A stretch of 64,000 nt of DNA from assembly GCA_014239155.1 (NCBI GenBank), contig JAAZZQ010000056.1, forward strand, positions 1-64,000, in the 5' to 3' direction. A model generated the notes under the pieces. It was not told the DNA's origin. It worked only from the letters and a program-made list of their open reading frames with translations, and did no database searches. Both the position numbers and the translations under genes were made by a program. Source of the stretch: Lachnospiraceae bacterium (GTDB taxonomy: Bacteria; Bacillota; Clostridia; Lachnospirales; Lachnospiraceae). Of the stretch, positions 59,824 through 64,000 are shown piece after piece; the first letter of the stretch is position 1, and each line of letters opens with the position of its first letter.

Positions 59824-61176
59824 CTATTTCCAGCTAAACGTCTTTTTTCCCCATGTTTTTGTTAGTTTTAAAATAATTAAATACACAAACGCACAACAAG
59901 TAAGCAACAATATCGCAGGCAACATTTCCACGCTACCTGATGCCAATGCAAGAATTATTATGTATACTGGCGTACTTGCAAGCATCACTAAATTGCATGC
60001 TCCTAGTTCAATACTTGTAGTTGTATGAAAATTTGGATCAACAATTCTGATTAGTGCAATACCGCTTGGCACAGTCCCTGTACATGTTCCATATAACCCC
60101 AATGTACGCTCAAAATCGTTAGTTCCACCAAAACGCTGTCCAAAATAAAAACATACCAGAAACGTAACAATTGTGATTGCGAGCGAAACAACCAAAATTA
60201 TTGGAAGCCAGTCTTTTATCACGTCAAGAGACACCGCCATAAACGCGCAAACAACTAAATAATCTGCAGTCCAGCCTGTAATTTTACCTTGTAGTGTATT
60301 TTCCTGAAGAAAATCCAAACGCAGTTTTTTCATAAGCCATTTGACAATATAAGCAGCATACATACCATTCATAAACATCATACCACTCATTGACGTTCCC
60401 AAAAAACCAGGAATAAATGATAAAACCTTAGCAATCCCAACTGCAAGTACATAGCAAATTCCAATCAATGCAAAATGAAAGGCTAATGTTTCAATATTAC
60501 TATTGCATGTGGTATCCTTAACCATATACTCCTTCTGTTCATCTTTCATAAGATATCCTTTTAATATGGACTCATCTATTTTTCCACAATTTTTCGCAAT
60601 CCCTCTTTTTATCCCAAGCTTTGCTGCAGGTATACCTACCAAAAAAGCGACAATAAATCCTATTGCCGAAAATGCTATGGCTACCATTGACGCATTATGC
60701 CATCCATATTGTTCAAATATCGCCCCATATGCTGCTGACTGCCCTGGTCCTTGGCAAAAAGCAAACTGTACTAGCATCCCATAAATTGCATCCATTTTTA
60801 CATTGCGTCCAATTATACCAATTAGTAGGGTTGCTACAATTGGCGTTAACGCATAGAGTAAACACCAAACCAAACCTAAACCGATTGCTCCTTTCATAAC
60901 TTCTCTCGCACTACTATTCTCTTTGGGTGTACTTGTCAGGCTTATTGATATAAATGAAATTGTAAAAAGATTGTTTACGATTACTGTATACATATCTGGA
61001 CTTGTACCTATATCAATTCCTGAAACTGACATACCATTCATAAATAAAATTCCAATCACACCTCCTATAACACTAGACGGAACAAGCATTTTACGCAAGA
61101 TTGAAATTTTTGCACGCATAAACATTCCAATACATAACATTATACTGGATATACCAAATGCCATCATAAAGCTCAT
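59824..61176 (-). CDS. GltS-type sodium:glutamate symporter family protein
   Basis: This protein of about 450 residues has two matching halves of helices. The glycine-rich pore strings of the family are visible: V-P-S-S-V-I-G-G-V-I-G, F-A-F-C-Q-G-P-G-Q-S-A-A and G-L-Y-G-T-C-T-G-T-V-P-S-G. GltS moves glutamate with Na+. The frame opens with TTG at 61200, but the ATG at 61176 with AAGAGG just upstream gives the usual N-terminus. It is the only solute carrier of this kind in the window and is framed by two TupA-like genes, so it may supply or retrieve an amino acid used on the glycan. Confidence 0.85.
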   Translation of the reverse strand: MSFMMAFGISSIMLCIGMFMRAKISILRKMLVPSSVIGGVIGILFMNGMSVSGIDIGTSPDMYTVIVNNLFTISFISISLTSTPKENSSAREVMKGAIGLGLVWCLLYALTPIVATLLIGIIGRNVKMDAIYGMLVQFAFCQGPGQSAAYGAIFEQYGWHNASMVAIAFSAIGFIVAFLVGIPAAKLGIKRGIAKNCGKIDESILKGYLMKDEQKEYMVKDTTCNSNIETLAFHFALIGICYVLAVGIAKVLSFIPGFLGTSMSGMMFMNGMYAAYIVKWLMKKLRLDFLQENTLQGKITGWTADYLVVCAFMAVSLDVIKDWLPIILVVSLAITIVTFLVCFYFGQRFGGTNDFERTLGLYGTCTGTVPSGIALIRIVDPNFHTTTSIELGACNLVMLASTPVYIIILALASGSVEMLPAILLLTCCAFVYLIILKLTKTWGKKTFSWK

Positions 61177-61227
61177 AATAACCTCTTTTCTATAAACCAA
61201 CTCATTTTATTATTAAAATATAATACT

Positions 61228-62121
61228 TTACTTCTCATAAGGAAGCCGAATCCACTTTCCCATCTGTTCCTCAAATTCTATTGGTGTGAATTTACCAAAT
61301 CCACTCTCATGATAGAATGTAAGTTCCCCAAAGAATATTCTACTTCCCATTAAGTAAAAATCAGTCCTTAAGTGTATACTTCCATGCGACAATTTCTTCG
61401 CCAACTTTAATAGTTCATCTAAATTTTTCGGACAATCTATCTTGACATCTGGATCATTTGAATAATTTATATATACATTCATGAAATCCCATGTAGTACT
61501 ATAATAATTATGCCTATGATTTTCAAATCTGTTAAAATCAACCTGTATTAATTTAGGGATTCCGTTAAAATTAAATATCTTATAGTCATTTAAATTTTTT
61601 CCTGACTCATCAACCATATACTTTTCTGCAATTATCCTAGGCTTTACATTCTTATAGGGCCATTCTCTTCCTCCATAAAAAAAATTCCCCTTCAATGCTC
61701 TATTAAATTTTTTTCTAACACCCTCAATATCAAAGTTATCCTTATCCCTACAAATTACCACACTGCCTGAATCATGTGTACATTTCAACACAAATTGTTT
61801 TGGTAATTTTGAAAAATCAATATCATCAAATCGTTCCCACGGTCCTCCGACAAGCGGTATTAAATACTCCTCACCAATTGTTTCCTTAATATACTGTCTG
61901 ACTTCATACTTATCCACCATTTTGGTGTACTTGGGATTTCTATCATGTAGTTTAAGCCACTGAAGCTTTTCGTTAAACGTTTTTGGATGTCTCAAGTCCA
62001 GCTTTTTCCCAGTTACAATTCTATACATACATTTTAAATATATTGTATCTGGTATACATCTTATTACCATATCTGTTATCCACATTTTATCTATTCCTCT
62101 AATATTTTTCACATGTAGCAA
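61228..62121 (-). CDS. TupA-like ATP-grasp protein, copy B
   Basis: This protein of up to 297 residues shares most blocks with the 56002-56919 copy: N-E-K-L-Q-W-L-K-L-H-D-R, D-K-Y-E-V-R-Q-Y-I-K-E, I-P-L-V-G-G-P-W-E, K-C-T-H-D-S-G-S and F-F-G-E-L-T-F-Y-H. The start is uncertain. TTG at 62121 has AAGGAA 5 nt upstream, while ATG at 62085 has AGAGGA 9 nt upstream and would give 285 residues. The longer form lines up better with the paralogue. It probably ligates an amino acid or similar carboxylate to a glycan residue. Confidence 0.82.
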   Translation of the reverse strand: MLHVKNIRGIDKMWITDMVIRCIPDTIYLKCMYRIVTGKKLDLRHPKTFNEKLQWLKLHDRNPKYTKMVDKYEVRQYIKETIGEEYLIPLVGGPWERFDDIDFSKLPKQFVLKCTHDSGSVVICRDKDNFDIEGVRKKFNRALKGNFFYGGREWPYKNVKPRIIAEKYMVDESGKNLNDYKIFNFNGIPKLIQVDFNRFENHRHNYYSTTWDFMNVYINYSNDPDVKIDCPKNLDELLKLAKKLSHGSIHLRTDFYLMGSRIFFGELTFYHESGFGKFTPIEFEEQMGKWIRLPYEK

Positions 62122-62186
62122 GAAGGTTCCTTATCATAAAGCAAATGATGTATCCAAAGCATGAATAAAACATCACCCATAAAGCA

Positions 62187-63128
62187 CTAATGACTATACA
62201 CAGTTATGCGCGGATCCTTAAAAATATTTTCTCCAAGTAGTCCAATATCAGTATATTTTAAACCAAATCTCCACATAACATATGGCAGTGAAAGTTGATC
62301 CCGATAACTTTTATAATGTAGAAACTCTCGCCACCACTTATTCATTATCTCTGTAGACAGAGCATTTTTCAGATCCACTGCAATTATCGTACACTCATAT
62401 AATCCATAATCCCTTGGAAAACCAGACTTATTATACACTTTCATCTGGTACTCTATAGCTTCTTTTTTGCCTTTTTTCCTGTTAATGCAAACTTTCGATT
62501 CCACATAAGCACACTGCCGCTGGCTGTGCGAAAAAATGGCAATCCCTGTCCTCACTTTTGTCTTTATTAGATAACTTCCTAGAAACGATTGTATTCCTAT
62601 ATTTCCATCCACATAAATCGCATAATCAGCATCCGGAAACAATTCCTTAGGATGCATCTTTATATACCGATTTAAAAGTATTTTATCGTAATTTGCGGAA
62701 ATACTTTCTGGTATCGAATGCATAATCCACTTTGTATCTTTCGTCTCTGTAATCTTTTGAATATCGTCTGTAAAACAGATATACTCCACATTTTCAAACC
62801 CAAGCAATGGTTCTTTTAGATTATCATATCCACCCAAAATACAAGTATATATTACTATTTTTTTCTCCCTTAGTAACATATAACTCTCATATGTGTCTAG
62901 TTCATCAAAATACAGCTCTCCTTTTTTATTATTTTGATACTTGCGAAGTTTCCTATCTATTGCTTTTAATCTGATAGCATCCATAAAAAATTTCAAATCA
63001 AATTTACTAACCACATGTATAAAATTATTTATTTGCTGTCCCTTTAGGTAATCCGCACCATAAAAAAGACTGTTAAATTCAGCATTTCTGTGCTCTATAC
63101 TATCAAATAAGTTTTTCGTATACTCCAT
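62187..63128 (-). CDS. DUF616 (TOD1/MUCI70-like) glycosyltransferase
   Basis: The 313 residues have a central domain with I-Y-T-C-I-L-G-G-Y-D-N-L, Y-I-C-F-T-D-D-I, R-Y-I-K-M-H-P, Y-A-I-Y-V-D-G-N-I (D-x-N site) and a final W-R-F-G-L-K-Y. This is the DUF616 glycosyltransferase-like family. The G-G-Y-D and Y-V-D-G-N strings match GT-A enzymes with metal use. A leading 80-residue helical segment has no clear counterpart. It lies 32 bp after the GT2 gene at the window edge and probably adds one sugar of the repeat unit. Confidence 0.82.
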   Translation of the reverse strand: MEYTKNLFDSIEHRNAEFNSLFYGADYLKGQQINNFIHVVSKFDLKFFMDAIRLKAIDRKLRKYQNNKKGELYFDELDTYESYMLLREKKIVIYTCILGGYDNLKEPLLGFENVEYICFTDDIQKITETKDTKWIMHSIPESISANYDKILLNRYIKMHPKELFPDADYAIYVDGNIGIQSFLGSYLIKTKVRTGIAIFSHSQRQCAYVESKVCINRKKGKKEAIEYQMKVYNKSGFPRDYGLYECTIIAVDLKNALSTEIMNKWWREFLHYKSYRDQLSLPYVMWRFGLKYTDIGLLGENIFKDPRITVYSH

Positions 63129-63160
63129 ACTTCCTTCATATCCTTCACGTCTTTCACTTG

Positions 63161-64000
63161 TTATACCAACACCATCAATCCTATATTTCTAATTATACCT
63201 GACTTCCACATATGATATCGAATGATATTATATCGTCTTACAAAAAAATTCTGTTGTGGTAGTGACGAAAACGCCGTTGCCATTCTTTTAATATGCTCTG
63301 GAAGTCTATCCTTATAAATCTCTAAAAATTCCTTTATTTGCGGGGTAGTATCCATTACAATCTTCCTTTGACCGCCAAGGTTTAAAAGCTTGTTTTTCAC
63401 ATCATTTTTGTATCCTATGCTACCCTGTACATTATTGCTATGCTGCCTGTACTTCATTGTTGGTTCATCAATATATTTTATCTCGCCAAAAGCAGATGCT
63501 ATAAGTGCCAGCCAACCATCGTGCATTGTTGCTCTCTGGGGAAACTTGTCCAGCATTTCAGCCATACTTTTGTTGAGCATTGTCGTACAACCCTGCACTT
63601 TATTTTCCATCATCAAATGCGGAAAATCAAGTTTAGAAACCCAATAATGATTCATCCGCCGAAATGAGCCATTCACTATATTCAGCGCATCATCCACTAC
63701 ACTTACATCAGTGCAGACAAGAAGGGGGATATGATTCCCATAAGCGCTTACCAACTCGTTCATTCCATTCATGGTTTTTTCAATCTTATCCGAATTCCAT
63801 ACATCGTCTTGATCACAAAGCATAATATAATCATCTTTTGTTATATGCAATCCAACTTCATATATTCCATTCAAAAAGTTAATAATAGCACCTTTTTTAA
63901 CTTGGTTTACTTTAAAAAATATTTTATCAGGATACTTTTTTTGATATGCCTTTATTATTTCCACAGTATTATCATCTGACTGGTCATCCAATATAATAAT
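63161..64000 (-). CDS. GT2-family glycosyltransferase (rhamnosyltransferase-like), truncated at right edge
   Basis: The frame is open to the window edge, so the N-terminus is missing. The visible part begins at the D-D-Q-S-D-D-N-T block, then has L-C-D-Q-D-D-V-W (metal site), H-D-G-W-L-A-L and R-Q-H-S-N-N-V-Q-G, as in GT2 proteins annotated as rhamnosyltransferases. The TTG near 63991 is internal to the conserved block, not a start. Rhamnose would agree with the GH78 rhamnosidase in the same island. Confidence 0.9.
   Translation of the reverse strand: MIILDDQSDDNTVEIIKAYQKKYPDKIFFKVNQVKKGAIINFLNGIYEVGLHITKDDYIMLCDQDDVWNSDKIEKTMNGMNELVSAYGNHIPLLVCTDVSVVDDALNIVNGSFRRMNHYWVSKLDFPHLMMENKVQGCTTMLNKSMAEMLDKFPQRATMHDGWLALIASAFGEIKYIDEPTMKYRQHSNNVQGSIGYKNDVKNKLLNLGGQRKIVMDTTPQIKEFLEIYKDRLPEHIKRMATAFSSLPQQNFFVRRYNIIRYHMWKSGIIRNIGLMVLV

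Overview
The window is a low-GC stretch, almost certainly from a Firmicute of the class Clostridia. A Lachnospiraceae-like host is my best guess, based on AGGAGG-type ribosome binding sites, frequent TTG starts, TTGACA/TATAAT promoters, and families such as DUF6077, DUF6311, DUF6020, DUF4956 and CotH. Every convincing complete gene lies on the minus strand, so transcription runs from high to low coordinates. The whole window is a large cell-surface glycan island. I see no tRNA, rRNA, CRISPR array or transposase.

Layout in transcription order. (1) 64000-42433 is an AT-rich glycan locus. It holds glycosyltransferases (GT2, GT4, DUF616), two Wzx-type flippases, three TupA-like ATP-grasp proteins, an MBOAT/SGNH O-acylation pair, YfhO and DUF6020 membrane proteins, and an unexpected amidohydrolase plus GltS-type glutamate carrier. 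A flippase relic survives on the opposite strand at 46186-46281, and the DUF6020 gene looks frameshifted. (2) 41747-32647 is an operon with its own promoter and a strong terminator. It encodes a GtrB-like glycosyltransferase, all five ADP-heptose pathway enzymes as separate proteins (HldA, HldC, HldD, GmhA, GmhB), a GT9 heptosyltransferase, and two GT-C-like membrane proteins, one of which contains a G10 tract. (3) 32430-29350 is a three-gene unit, CotH kinase / VTC domain / DUF4956. (4) 29349-28993 is a hairpin-dense intergenic region with a terminator and a promoter. (5) 28992-921 is a run of 24 genes. It starts with a GH78 rhamnosidase lipoprotein and an LTA-synthase-like membrane phosphotransferase. 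A 2-aminoethylphosphonate (AEP) module follows: a small YIDP protein, a YidC-TagF-like fusion, AepZ, AepX, a cytidylyltransferase and AepY. Then come an acyltransferase, a second LTA-synthase-like protein, several sugar-modifying enzymes and transferases, the initiating polyprenyl-phosphate sugar transferase, WecG/TagA, a ChbG-type deacetylase, an SGNH lipoprotein, and a pair of SMR-like flippase subunits. Internal promoters precede the AEP module and the initiating transferase. (6) 445-1 is the start of an acidic repeat protein that runs off the left edge.

How the parts may work together (inference). The initiating transferase and WecG/TagA build lipid-linked glycan. GtrB-like enzymes with SMR or GT-C partners decorate it outside the membrane. 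The AEP module makes CMP-AEP, and the YidC-TagF fusion is the best candidate to hand AEP to the glycan at the membrane. The AEP module next to this fusion is the most likely new biology here. The complete heptose pathway in an apparent Gram-positive is the second most interesting point.
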